From positions 188,501 to 252,500 of the forward strand of contig NC_009277.2 of NCBI RefSeq assembly GCF_000002875.2: a stretch of DNA of 64,000 nt, given 5' to 3'. Source of the stretch: Leishmania infantum JPCM5. Its lineage: Eukaryota; Euglenozoa; Kinetoplastea; Trypanosomatida; Trypanosomatidae. The notes under the pieces are model-generated. The model searched no databases. It was not told the DNA's origin and saw only the letters and a program-made list of their open reading frames with translations. Position numbers and translations under genes: made by a program. Shown here piece by piece: positions 49,501 through 58,228 of this stretch; the stretch's first letter is position 1, and each line of letters starts with the position of its first letter.

Positions 49501-52500
49501 CCCGCCGGCGGGCCGCTTGGATTCTCTGCGCACCAGTCCCCGTTCCAGCCACCGCCGCCGCCTCCACATCTCGCTTTCACCAGCGAGGAAGCGAGGGGCG
49601 CGCATCGGCGCCTACAAGGCGGCGGCCCACACCGGCGTCAGCCAGGCGAGCCAGCAGCGAGTGCGAGCACAGGCGGCAGCGGGGCACATACGGGCATCTA
49701 CCGTGACCCCAACAGCACGCCGTTCTCCGTTGCATCGGAGGATGTCACCGGTGTGGCCCCCAGCGCCGTCGGCGACAGCAGAAACTCGGCACTGAAGGAA
49801 CCACCGCCGCCGCCACATCACGGCGCCACACGCACCAGCGGCAGCGGTGGGAGGAGAGACATACAGGATGGCGGCGCGTCTCCCGTAAAATCGCGGCCAC
49901 GCCATGCAGCGAAGTCGTCCACGGCAAGCGCGCCGCTTAAGGTGAGCAGGGGCAGGCATACTGGTGCTCGTCACGGCCGCCGAGGCGGCGCCGGCGCCGG
50001 CGCCTCTACCCCGGCCCCCAGCCCGCCACTCGTGCCCTTGGACGCGGCGGTGGACGTAGCGAAGGAGTCGCGCAGCTCTGGGTACATGGGGGAGATCAGC
50101 GGCAGCACCCCGTCTTCTGCCTCGCCTTGTGGTGTCGGAGGGTCGGGTCGCACCGCTGCCGCCGCCCCTGCCGCGACGTCTTCCTTGAACGCCAGCACAT
50201 TATTAGTGGCGGCGGGGTCTGTACCGGCGATGTCTACCCCTCGCCCGCACGCCACAGGTGCCAGCGCCTCTGCCCTCGATGTGGCAACGCCGCAGACGGA
50301 GTTACACTCCTCTCCGCGACCCTGCGACACTGTTGTGGCCTCCGGCGAAGGCGAGGCGAGCGGTCGCGGTGGCGGAGCGGGCGAAGACGCCGCCGCTGCG
50401 GGAGGCGTTACCAGCCGCTTGACGACCTCGCCGCGATACCAGGGTAGCCTCTTGCTGAGTCCGTCCTTGGCCGCAGCAGAGATGGGCGAGCTGGAGGCCA
50501 GCTACGGCACCGAGTCGCGCCAACAGCGGCCGCAGCATCGTAGCAGTCCCAATATCATTTCTGGTGCAGGCAGTGGCAGGGGTGCAACCCCAGTCAAGCG
50601 AGATGCGTCGCCGCGGCGTCGCTCCAGCGCTGTGTACAGGCGGGAGAGCTCGCTCGACGTACTGCCAAGCGCGCCGCTTGGCAGCGGCAGCTTCCGTGGC
50701 AACGGCGGACTCGTGCCAACGAGCAGCAGCGCGTCACCGTCGGCGGGTGCGGGCGCGGGAGGCCAGGGGACAGGCTCGCCATCGCCGCATCCGGCCCGGA
50801 CTGGCAGCGGTAGCCTCAACGCCAACGCTAACGCCGCCGCGGCTGCCACTGCCGCGGTGCGGTCGACACCGCGGCGGCCCGGCGAGGGCGCCGTCTGGGC
50901 AGTCCTTGTTTCGCGCGATGAGGCGACGATTCCGTCGTGCTGCATCAGCGTCAATCTCGGGGACGAATTTCGGCTCGGCCGCAGCAGCAAGTGCACGGCT
51001 GTCGTGTCGGACAGCTTTGTGAGCAGCACGCAGTTCTCCATTGTGCGAACCGTGTCAGCGTCGACAACGGCGCAGGACTCGCAGTCTCCCGGCAGCGGCC
51101 GCAGCGAGCGAGGTGCGCGTCGAAACAAGGCCTTCACGGTCACTCTATACGACCGCAGCGCCAACGGCACGTACGTCAACGTGAAGAAGCTTGGCAAGGA
51201 CAAGAGCTGTGTGCTGCGCGACAGGGCTCTCATCACGTTCCGCCTCAGCACCTCGCAGTTCTTCTTGGGTTTCGTCTTTATGCTGACTGACGAGCGTGGC
51301 GTGCCGCTGGACGACCGCACTGGCATGGGGGGTGGCAGTGGGCTGCGCAGTTTGCTGGACGCACGGCTCTCACCGCAACCGCAGACAGGGCGGCGAACTA
51401 ACGCCTCGTCGACCGGCGGTGGCGGCAAAGAGAGCAGCAGCAGCCAGAACACGGTCATGGCCTCACCCAACGCCCTCTCCACTAGCGCTGCCCGCCGCAA
51501 CACCCCGCGCGCGCTCTCCACCCCGGACAATTCGAGCTTCGCGAGCGGCACCCCGAACGGCTCGCGGCGCGCCGGCGGCGGGGCCCCGCGCAGCAGCCGC
51601 CACGCTCATCGCGAGACCATCGAGTGGAAGATCGGCGAGGAAATGCTCGGCAAGGGCGGCAATGCAGAGGTGTACCTTGGCATCAACCTGACCAACGGCC
51701 AGCTGATCGCGGTGAAGCGGGTGCGGCTGCCGACGTTTGCACACGGCAGCGACGCCGAGCAGGACCCGGAGGCAAAGGCGATCCTGCAGCAGTACCGCTC
51801 TCTACAGGAGGAGATCAGCGTCTTGTCCAAGGCGACGCACCCGAACATTGTGCAGTACTACGGCTCCTCGCAAAACAGTACGTACTTCAACATTCTGCTG
51901 GAGTTCGTGCCAGGCGGATCGCTGCGGCACCTGCTCGACAACTTCGGTGCCCTCAGCCCTGGGGTCATCCTGTCCTACGTGCATCAGGCTCTCGAGGGGC
52001 TGGCGTATCTGCACCGGCACAACATCGTCCACAGCGACTTCAAGGCAGCGAACATCCTCATCACAGAGAAGGGTAAGGTGAAGCTGACCGACTTCGGCAC
52101 CGCGCGGCTGCTGACCCGACCGCATGCAACAGCCGCCCGCGGCGGTGGGGAGGCGCAAAGCGTGACCTCGCGCACCACCCCTGGGCAGCGCAAGGACGAC
52201 CCTGTCTCTGTTGGCGCCGGAGGCACGCTGCACATCGCCGGCACCCTGCGCTGGATGGATCCGGCCCTCTTCCACAACCCCCACTCGAGCGGCGCCGCCG
52301 ACGTCACGGCTGCCGCCACGGCGAAGGACTCGTCCGACAAGCTCGGCGGCCCTACGAAGGCAGGTGATATTTGGTCCGTCGGCTGCACGATGATTGAAAT
52401 GATGTCAGGCGAGGCGCCATGGTTCGAGTACGACTTTGAGAGCGAGGAGCAGATCGTGAACTTGCTCACCTACACAGCGGAGCCGCCGGAGATACCCGAG

Positions 52501-52953
52501 TGCCCGGAGTGTCCAGACTTGGTGACCATCGCGCAGACGTGTCTCAAGATGGACCCAGCACGGCGCCCCACATGCGAGGAGCTGCTCCGCATTGTTGAGG
52601 AGGCGACGGCACGGCTGCAGGCGCAGTCGACGAGTCCGTCAGTGAGCCCGTCGCGCGAGGTGTCGCAGCAGCACCCTGCAGTCCCGGGCTCTGTATCCGG
52701 CGCCGGCACGGGTTTGCGGTCCAGCAGCACTCTGTTGTGTCCTCAAATGGAACCTGGCACGAATAGTGCATTCGCGTCTCTCACGGCCAACCCGGCGGTG
52801 GCCGCCTACGGCCCAGGGACAGACGACCGCCGTCGGGCAGAGCGTGTCGGTCGCCCGAGCGACTCCACGCCGATGTCATTTGCCGTTGGCGGCGATGGAG
52901 GCAGCTCCGCTCAGCTGTCTGCCCGCGACGCCGCCTTGCCCACGGTGCTCTAG
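43504..52953 (+). CDS. Giant membrane-linked PAS-FHA protein kinase (STE11/MAP3K-like)
   Basis: The 3149-residue product starts at the ATG at 43504. Residues about 200-453 contain several hydrophobic spans (LLALIGVVTGMLLFLPW, IALMVLSSLVGCVCGLLYWI, LLLLGTFVLVSPQVM, LPLLWSLLVGLVHMAVLL, LLTLVVWMSVPLLCFAF). A PAS-like segment starts near 898 (PYLVLDAALVIVDVGPSLC), and a clearer one at about 1120-1165 (LPVALVHPRTGEVLCWNRYA with Asn1144, then RLTGCTAYDMLGTP). An FHA domain spans about 2470-2600 with LGRSSKC (Arg2493) and SANGTYVN (Asn2554). The kinase domain spans about 2709-3036: GKGGNAEVYLG loop, Lys2738, EEISVLSKATHPNIVQYYGS, HSD at 2843-2845 in place of HRD, AANIL, DFG at 2863 and WMDPALF where WMAPE is usual. 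It probably is a sensor kinase; ligand and targets are unknown. Confidence 0.9.
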   Translation: MQPPQLKPALAGTADVALPAAFAGPSMTYDGSSGKCENLDSNPRSCEGDEDAGTYSADYRVYQQRPDDTHNATRRRSSSVGQLSVEQVLTSVAPLSSPPQPMAARTRSSHLPHGNGTSADRSASVSLPPAYPDRFSTHAVGDCPAHHGTVSSSWCCDSTCATRTGEANGKVPPEGDGCSERFSPHRIGSALLSSTAETAPGYLLALIGVVTGMLLFLPWSSNPVHIALMVLSSLVGCVCGLLYWISERRWYRRWRHGFYDASGAAAASCSAGGARGWHVESAVGSAGPRYHDHDADDEVSSVGMCCCAGCVSHLIDRQHFRVVLPTAQLLLLGTFVLVSPQVMATWTAPMASTTGRGGGAILADRGAGHAARYGATLYPVEAVWKTCLLHAWIGMRFSLPLLWSLLVGLVHMAVLLAQYQHAGPGTLLTLVVWMSVPLLCFAFAMCITRPRPAVVEEQQHHQLLRGRASGGGAAGYSASYGAGVGEPLPPFVNFFIGRRRDALEATCASVPYSSPSTVTTAAPAPATQYSAHPSRRVVLPPPPVAAYSPASYAQMFSAEGIDGSYLARLKVGEFGSLVRGGSGGVGIAAARYPQANYGGLGTVVPSRYESDQRLIAPQRPVRPRYNAAARSPAPSVQQGAPLLAPKFFDSAGVPPHDDLIGLATPHDITLPSQHGRARDLSAPLYSPSSLSQAVREARYEPAHYPVNNMDEVTYPTTSAAAMLPSSGDGTHPSLPLPQTSRQLAPPSRLSIVSSSTPSTMLVSNLEPAPQPRRQLRKHVQQAAAGEVEEAGAFRDDAVDSDGAAAAIVPADSSHQETRQHRRTGSATAKGQRTWSGVAATAAAAKSMSAAAPAADDDGCANGVDVPNAPVHGRGDDGEEWDSEPPLPAGTSLEDACAPYLVLDAALVIVDVGPSLCRLLGTTVDAVLFRRLPDVLAWLDVVERETAVMLVSAVAQPLRTAAAAVRGEKRGAGAHSTREEKAKKGKDMKRRHSGAQDGMRDNHHDTNENRNAPSGAAKQLQKPSEMEVRDNVAEGAPVRRITLRGHCPYYAKASGSTREISAGRCSRRPPFALCFDVWAERLAAPAPSTAGSWRRHRSSAVGGGRPLPTPFVIILRRPLLHGLCDALPLPVALVHPRTGEVLCWNRYAARLTGCTAYDMLGTPAYGSFVYEGLPGAATTAASQGGFSSTGRHLPPPPPSPSVEFASSTHRRQQSSNTAALSAATAAGTVPDGEVASNGFAPPPVKSTSPTTAALLLSSQQTTSTAFSPLQNARLQRQHGGAGSPTFVDQASPPPHAAGLYGTFTVVASQQHRDTPLPGFFYVPCTRAAAAVAGVPLSAVGHSGELAMTTAIGGGGARPSSSSSTGGGPHQISSLQLPWSLAGRGGTVAAAAGHADRVPSQLTAASQSPLSFGVGGGGGDNKNSTSGVAVGARCPRPPPPPPLAAGLDRGTDPYDEAGVATAFETDGSKEAQGDGDEDVMAAPYCSSPVMVHGLLFRATLRPLRGVLCSEEGGVVENQLGGPLRTSASAVEGEHTGGRGAEGNPFFNQPPRAAHEEDSAAVEGKDAEEGQALAREKNMQAHGDDKSGSDDSVEALLSERQPHHRHHRLHRTAAGARMPNSECEEDSGAEDQSDMDDDDDDDTPFDEDDLPKAMAGTMNGGLTLAATLEQLFATKAMACNFGLDKEPAACPRRSAASTVTTTATAASGALLSSELLPQYSLREALQQLAASESPLLLTFSEPPLYATTCASAEALLQERRLSHHRVSSPSPDEHGYSGVLTHANNGGVAAAASGGDCTSVPESYLGTPQAPFLRRQRPQVPALWGDGSSSLQFVAAVKEAVDSYRESIEEDSSGYTDLLGLLSLSGANGGCCPSSGYAARNSSSSLTPTSFGGAPDAAVTTAITADAVRQLRLLKSLSDQLLQATAAYNRTRQSMSSTTCGLSGGCGCGGVAARVSPSSSSPSLSLGLFAAPSVPDADAAHERHLHARRHGSATTPSPHKDPPAGGPLGFSAHQSPFQPPPPPPHLAFTSEEARGAHRRLQGGGPHRRQPGEPAASASTGGSGAHTGIYRDPNSTPFSVASEDVTGVAPSAVGDSRNSALKEPPPPPHHGATRTSGSGGRRDIQDGGASPVKSRPRHAAKSSTASAPLKVSRGRHTGARHGRRGGAGAGASTPAPSPPLVPLDAAVDVAKESRSSGYMGEISGSTPSSASPCGVGGSGRTAAAAPAATSSLNASTLLVAAGSVPAMSTPRPHATGASASALDVATPQTELHSSPRPCDTVVASGEGEASGRGGGAGEDAAAAGGVTSRLTTSPRYQGSLLLSPSLAAAEMGELEASYGTESRQQRPQHRSSPNIISGAGSGRGATPVKRDASPRRRSSAVYRRESSLDVLPSAPLGSGSFRGNGGLVPTSSSASPSAGAGAGGQGTGSPSPHPARTGSGSLNANANAAAAATAAVRSTPRRPGEGAVWAVLVSRDEATIPSCCISVNLGDEFRLGRSSKCTAVVSDSFVSSTQFSIVRTVSASTTAQDSQSPGSGRSERGARRNKAFTVTLYDRSANGTYVNVKKLGKDKSCVLRDRALITFRLSTSQFFLGFVFMLTDERGVPLDDRTGMGGGSGLRSLLDARLSPQPQTGRRTNASSTGGGGKESSSSQNTVMASPNALSTSAARRNTPRALSTPDNSSFASGTPNGSRRAGGGAPRSSRHAHRETIEWKIGEEMLGKGGNAEVYLGINLTNGQLIAVKRVRLPTFAHGSDAEQDPEAKAILQQYRSLQEEISVLSKATHPNIVQYYGSSQNSTYFNILLEFVPGGSLRHLLDNFGALSPGVILSYVHQALEGLAYLHRHNIVHSDFKAANILITEKGKVKLTDFGTARLLTRPHATAARGGGEAQSVTSRTTPGQRKDDPVSVGAGGTLHIAGTLRWMDPALFHNPHSSGAADVTAAATAKDSSDKLGGPTKAGDIWSVGCTMIEMMSGEAPWFEYDFESEEQIVNLLTYTAEPPEIPECPECPDLVTIAQTCLKMDPARRPTCEELLRIVEEATARLQAQSTSPSVSPSREVSQQHPAVPGSVSGAGTGLRSSSTLLCPQMEPGTNSAFASLTANPAVAAYGPGTDDRRRAERVGRPSDSTPMSFAVGGDGGSSAQLSARDAALPTVL

Positions 52954-54481
52954 CGCCCCTCGGGCGGGCGAGCAAGAAGAGTGGGGTTGGGATGGCTGAT
53001 GGTCTTTGTGTGTCTGTGTCTGCGTCTGCGTGTGTGTGTGTGTGTAGGCTGCTCGTGGCACGTAATCGACGTGTACGAGCATGGTGGCTGCCGGTGGCGA
53101 TCCTTCCTCCACGCCTGTGTTGCCGCCATCGCCCCCACTCCCCCGCTTCTTTTCATCCGATCGGTGTGCCCGCGTGCTGGTGCACGTCCAGGGCGCTTTG
53201 CCTACGCTGTACAACAAGACGAACAAGCGAGTAGGGCGGACGGAACGCATGCGCGGGGCGGGGATGGCGGGGGGTGGTAACTGTATCGCAGGCGGCAAGT
53301 CTCATGTGCGCGGCGACGGAGCTCCTGCTGCGCTTGCTGTCATAATGTCTCTGCTGTGCAGGTGCTGCGAGAGCGACGAGGCGGGTGGGTGGTGGTGCGA
53401 CGGGACAGAGACGGAGAGGAGGCAGGTATGAACTTGCTGAACGCAATACTATGCGTGCATGTGTGTGCTCTTGAGCACGGCTTTCTCTCGCTCTTGCTAC
53501 CGTTAGCGGATAGATAGCCTCCGACAGAAGTCCTTTGCCATGCCTCTCCTCTCCCTCTCTCTCCTCATCCTGCACTGCCACTGGAATGCAATCATCTTTA
53601 GCTGTCCCCTACGCGCTCTCGCTCTCTCGTACACTAATCCTCTCTCCACGCCTTCCACGCTTGCTGCACAACAACCCCTCGCTGCGCACGCATGCATGTG
53701 CGCGCCTATATGTGCGCATCCGTTCTTTGCGCGCCACCCCGACGCCCACGCCTCCACACCAACCACACCCGCTGCGACACACGCACGTCGATGCGTCTGC
53801 AAGCAGCTTGCGTATTCGTCCGCTCATCACTCCTTTTCTTTGCCTTGCTTCTTCGTTTCTTTGCTTTTTACTTTTTCCGTGCTTCGCCTCGTTGCGTGCG
53901 CGTGTGCGCAGGTGCACGCCATCGTTTCTTGTGTGCGTCTCCGTCTCCCCTCGTCTGTACGGCCTCTCTCTATTTCGCTGTGCGTGTGTGTGTGTGTGCC
54001 GGCAGTGTAGGGGGCCTTTCGGGGTAGGTATATATAGGTATCTATATCTTGTTGCCCTTCACCAGCCGTGCCCTTCTCACGCTCGCCTTCGCAGTCAAGC
54101 CTGTCCACGTTACTCTCTCTCACACACACACACACATAGGCAGACAGACACTCGCACACTGTTACGCCGACACTCGTCGGATTCCGCTTCGTTCTCCTCC
54201 CTCATCTCGCTTGATCTGCGTCATCTCACATGTGAACATCCGCGGCCCATTCGAAAGAAGGACAAGACAGCAAACAACATCGACGAGGAGACGCCGTCGA
54301 GCCCTCCTCCTCATCCTCCTCCGCTGGCGCTGCATTCGTGCACACACTCAACTCACCGACTCATCCGCTGACGACGCCATAGCAACGGACGACGTTCATT
54401 GTTGGCTGCTCAACCACTTCCACGCGCGCGCGCGCTCGGACACAGTCACACACACGCACAGGAAAGACGCGCGAGGAAAGT
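52954..54481. other. Intergenic region upstream of lanosterol synthase
   Basis: About 1.5 kb with GT-rich runs at 53005-53045 and 53985-54000, a (CA)n run at 54120-54137, a TATATA motif near 54028-54045 and many C/T tracts (53540-53575, 53865-53880, 53935-53975). Non-ATG frames are open but read as low complexity. No gene is supported. Confidence 0.55.
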
Positions 54482-57400
54482 ATGCACACCAACAAAGGAC
54501 AGTCCTCATCATCGAGGGCCGCCGTGTCGGGTTCACCGACCAAGCCACACGATACACGCGTGAATGGGCTCACCACCAGCAGCTGCGGCAAACAACGCGA
54601 CCCACCGCGAGGCGCCGTCACGAACGCCGTTGAATTCGTCTCGGACATCCTGCGCAACCTCTACGCGCGTGTTGCGGCCATTGCTCAGCCCTATGCGGCA
54701 GAGCACGCGTCCTTTGTCGAGTACCAGCGTACCCTACCCGTGCGCACCGTCGTGCCGGAGCCGCCGAACACGCTGCGCGACTACATCCGGCGTCAGCTGT
54801 GGCGCGTCGGCCGCACTTGTCTTCTCTTTTTCTTTTTTCTGTTCACGTGGCCGGTGTGGCTGACGCTGCATCTGCTCCTGAAGCTGCTCGACGCGCATCA
54901 GCGGCGGTTGCGGCTGCAGCATCACCGCGCTTGGGTGCACCCAAGCGTGCCCCACGTCCGCGCCAATGTGCACAAGCACTCGAAGGAGTTCCCGCTGGGC
55001 TCGTGGCACTTGCGCTGCGAGGATGGGCGCCAGCGGTGGTACTTTGGCGAGCCGCTGCGCGAGGGGGAGGAGCACAACGAGCTCGCCATGGCGCAGCTGT
55101 GTGGCTTGCACACCGTCGGCGACTATCATGCGCTGCTCCGCCAGCGCGCCGCATTGGACTCGGGTGGCGGTGACGAAAAGCAAGACAGCAGGGGTAGTGG
55201 CTTCAACGGCACCGGCCTCAACGGCGCCGGCGTCACCAACAGCCGCGTGCCCTGGCTGCCCGACATCCTCCAGGAAAAATGCTCGAAGCGGTCCTTTGTG
55301 GAGCGTTACCACATCGGCCTCATCCCCGCCTCGCCCCCGCAGCCGCGCACGACATCGGAGGCGGCCATGGACGACGGCATCCGCTTCCTGGTCAAGCTGC
55401 AGGACCCCTTCTCGGGGCACTGGCCGAACAACTACAGCGGCTGCATGTTCCTCGTGGCCGGCTTCGTCATCACCAAGTACATCGTGGCGGGAGGTGAGAC
55501 AGACCGCCTGTTCCCGCCGTTCCCTGACCACCACCACGTCCGGCTGGACTCCAACGGCACGAAGCGGCGCGGCAATGGGGGCGACATCCCGGAACGTATC
55601 TTGGGTGTCTCTGCCTTCGAACATGCCGGCGAGGTGGGCTGCCGGTGCGGCGAGGCCACGCGTCAGGAGCTGATTCGGTACATCCGCAATCACCAGAACC
55701 CTGATGGCGGGTGGGGGCAGCACACGGAGGGCCACAGCACGATGATGGGAACGGTGCTGAACTACGTCAGCGTCCGTCTGCTGGGGGTGCCGGCGAGCGA
55801 CCCGCAGGCGACGTGCGCACGCAACTGGATCCTGGCCCACGGCGGCGCCACCAAGACGCCGATGTGGGGCCGCGTGTGGCTGAGCATCCTGGGCGTGTAC
55901 AGCTGGGACGGCGTGAACCCAATCCCGCCGGAGATGATCTTGATGCCGGACTGGATTCCATTCTCGCTGGGTAAGATGTGGTGCCACAGCCGCGTCATCG
56001 CCATGCCCTTCTCATACTTCTACGGCTTGCGCTGGTCGGCGCCGGCGTTCCCGACGACGCTGGCGTTGCGCAAGGAACTCTACACAGAGCCATACGACGC
56101 CATCCCGTGGCGCAGCTTCCGCGGCGTGGCGTGCGAGCTGGACGTGTACACGCCGACCTCACCGCTGCTACGCGTCGCCACGGGCCTGTTCGACCTCTAC
56201 GAGCGGCACCCCATCCCGTTCCTGCGGCGGTACGCACTGGAGGAGAATTGGCGGCACATCGCCTACGACGACGAGAGCACGAGTTTTATATGTCTAGGAC
56301 CTGTGAATAAGTGGCTCAACATGCTCGCCACGTGGGTGCGCGAGGGCGAGCACAGTGCCCGCTTCCAGAAGCACTGCCATCGGGTGCAAGACTACTTCTA
56401 CTTGGAGAACACCGGCTTGTCCATGAGCGGGTACAACGGCTCACAGTTGTGGGACACGTCCTTTGCCGTGCAGGCGATCTGCGCGTGCCGCCGCGAGATG
56501 ACGTTCCCGGCGGAGATGGAGCTGGCGCACCACTACATCGATGTTGCCCAGGTGCAGGCGAACCCGATGGCGGCCGCCGACTTCTACCGCCATCGCACGA
56601 AGGGGGCGTGGAACTTCTCTACCAGGGCGCAGGGGTGGCAGGTGTCGGACTGCACGGCGGAGGGGCTGCGGGTGCTGCTGCTCCTGCCGCAGTACGAGTT
56701 TCCAGTGCGGCGCATATTTGACGGCGTGGACGAGGTGCTGTCGCTGCGCAACAGCGGCTTTGGCGGCGATGGCGGGTGGGCGTCGTATGAGCCGACACGC
56801 GGCCCGGCGTACTGCGAGCTGCTGGACTGTGCGGAGCTCTTCAAGGACGTCATGATCGACTACAGCTACGTCGAATGCAGCAGCAGCTGCATCCACACGC
56901 TGTCACTTTTCCGCGAGCACTACCCGCACTACCGCCGCCGTGACGTGGACCGCGCCATCAGCGAGGGTATCGCGTATGTACTGGGCCAGCAGCAGCCGGA
57001 CGGTGGCTTCTACGGCAGCTGGGGCATCTGCTACACGTACGCGGCGTGGCTTGTCGCCGATGCCCTGCAGGCGTCGAAGGAGCTGCCGGACATGGCCGTG
57101 CACCCGCACTGCGTGAAGCTCGTGGACTTCCTTCTCTCCCACCAAGGTGCCGACGGCGGCTGGAGCGAGGACGTCAGCGCATCGGCGCGGCAGACGTGGG
57201 TGGACAGCCCGGACGGAAGCCAAGTGGTGAACACGGCTTGGGCAGTCATGGCCATTATCTGCGCCGCGGGAAAGGCCGCGCACACGGAGCCGACGCGGCA
57301 GCGCAACATCCGCAGCGCCGTGGACCATGGGGTACAGCTCATCATGTCCCGCCAGCTTGCGAGCGGTGATTGGCCGCAGGAGCGCATCAGCGGCGTCTTC

Positions 57401-57505
57401 AACGGCAACAACCCGATTCACTACCCCGGCTATAAAAACAGCATGACCGTGTGGGCGCTCGGCAAGTACAACAGCTGGAAGCGCGAGTATGTGGTGGCTG
57501 CGTAG
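54482..57505 (+). CDS. ERG7: Lanosterol synthase (oxidosqualene cyclase)
   Basis: The enzyme cyclises 2,3-oxidosqualene to lanosterol, the first sterol on the route to ergosterol-type membrane sterols. The 1007-residue product carries the catalytic acid motif VSDCTAEG with Asp723 and Cys724. QW-type repeats include NPDGGWGQHTEGHSTMMG, QPDGGFYGSWGICYTYAAW, GADGGWSEDVSAS and SGDWPQERISGVFN. Typical cyclase sequences are near 730 residues. The surplus here is an N-terminal extension with a hydrophobic segment at about 113-136 (CLLFFFFLFTWPVWLTLHLL) and an insertion near residues 222-260 rich in Gly and Asn. The extension probably anchors the enzyme at the ER membrane, in addition to the usual monotopic surface. 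ATG at 54482 follows CA-rich sequence. A SIDER-like repeat lies about 720 bases downstream. Confidence 0.96.
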   Translation: MHTNKGQSSSSRAAVSGSPTKPHDTRVNGLTTSSCGKQRDPPRGAVTNAVEFVSDILRNLYARVAAIAQPYAAEHASFVEYQRTLPVRTVVPEPPNTLRDYIRRQLWRVGRTCLLFFFFLFTWPVWLTLHLLLKLLDAHQRRLRLQHHRAWVHPSVPHVRANVHKHSKEFPLGSWHLRCEDGRQRWYFGEPLREGEEHNELAMAQLCGLHTVGDYHALLRQRAALDSGGGDEKQDSRGSGFNGTGLNGAGVTNSRVPWLPDILQEKCSKRSFVERYHIGLIPASPPQPRTTSEAAMDDGIRFLVKLQDPFSGHWPNNYSGCMFLVAGFVITKYIVAGGETDRLFPPFPDHHHVRLDSNGTKRRGNGGDIPERILGVSAFEHAGEVGCRCGEATRQELIRYIRNHQNPDGGWGQHTEGHSTMMGTVLNYVSVRLLGVPASDPQATCARNWILAHGGATKTPMWGRVWLSILGVYSWDGVNPIPPEMILMPDWIPFSLGKMWCHSRVIAMPFSYFYGLRWSAPAFPTTLALRKELYTEPYDAIPWRSFRGVACELDVYTPTSPLLRVATGLFDLYERHPIPFLRRYALEENWRHIAYDDESTSFICLGPVNKWLNMLATWVREGEHSARFQKHCHRVQDYFYLENTGLSMSGYNGSQLWDTSFAVQAICACRREMTFPAEMELAHHYIDVAQVQANPMAAADFYRHRTKGAWNFSTRAQGWQVSDCTAEGLRVLLLLPQYEFPVRRIFDGVDEVLSLRNSGFGGDGGWASYEPTRGPAYCELLDCAELFKDVMIDYSYVECSSSCIHTLSLFREHYPHYRRRDVDRAISEGIAYVLGQQQPDGGFYGSWGICYTYAAWLVADALQASKELPDMAVHPHCVKLVDFLLSHQGADGGWSEDVSASARQTWVDSPDGSQVVNTAWAVMAIICAAGKAAHTEPTRQRNIRSAVDHGVQLIMSRQLASGDWPQERISGVFNGNNPIHYPGYKNSMTVWALGKYNSWKREYVVAA

Positions 57506-58228
57506 CGGTGGATGCTGGCGGGTTGATGCACATGTGTGTGTGTGTGTGTGCTTAGTCAACGCGGCCGTTGATGGCACTGTCGGCGGACGCCATCCTCATC
57601 GTCTCTCAGCGACACACGGCGGAAACACGTGAAAGGGGGGGAAGGGGGAGGGCGGCGCCCCACAGCCTACACCATGCAAGGCGAAAACATAAGCTATATA
57701 TACATATATTTATACAAGCGGTCCTCCTGCTCTACAGACGCAGTCCAGCATCATGCGCGCAGAACAGCGCCTGCCTGCTGGCGTGCGTGCGCGCGTCTCT
57801 CGCGTCGAATCCTCCTGCTATTTGGCGCCTGGAAGACGGAGGGAGGGAGAGCGAGCGGGGTGGTGGTTGGGGAGGGTGAGCGCAGGGCCGCGAAAACAAC
57901 CGCACACGAGGAGTGGCGAACGGGATGAGTATCAAAGCGACGACAGCTGAAGATGAGCGGGGGGCTTCGATGGTGACGCTGACGACCCTGACTGACATCT
58001 CTGGCCTCCTCCCTCCCTTCCTCCTCCCCTCTCGCACACAGCTCCATGCGTGCGAGCCTCGTGCCCACTTTAGCTACACGCAGTGAGGTGTCTCTCTCTC
58101 TCTCTCTCTCACGTTCTCTCTGCGGGCCCGTGCCGACGGCGAATGCATATTTGGCATTCAGCGTGTGCGTGTGCGTGTGTTTGTCCCTGCCGTTCTCACG
58201 TCACACTCTACCTGTGCTGAAACGGGCC

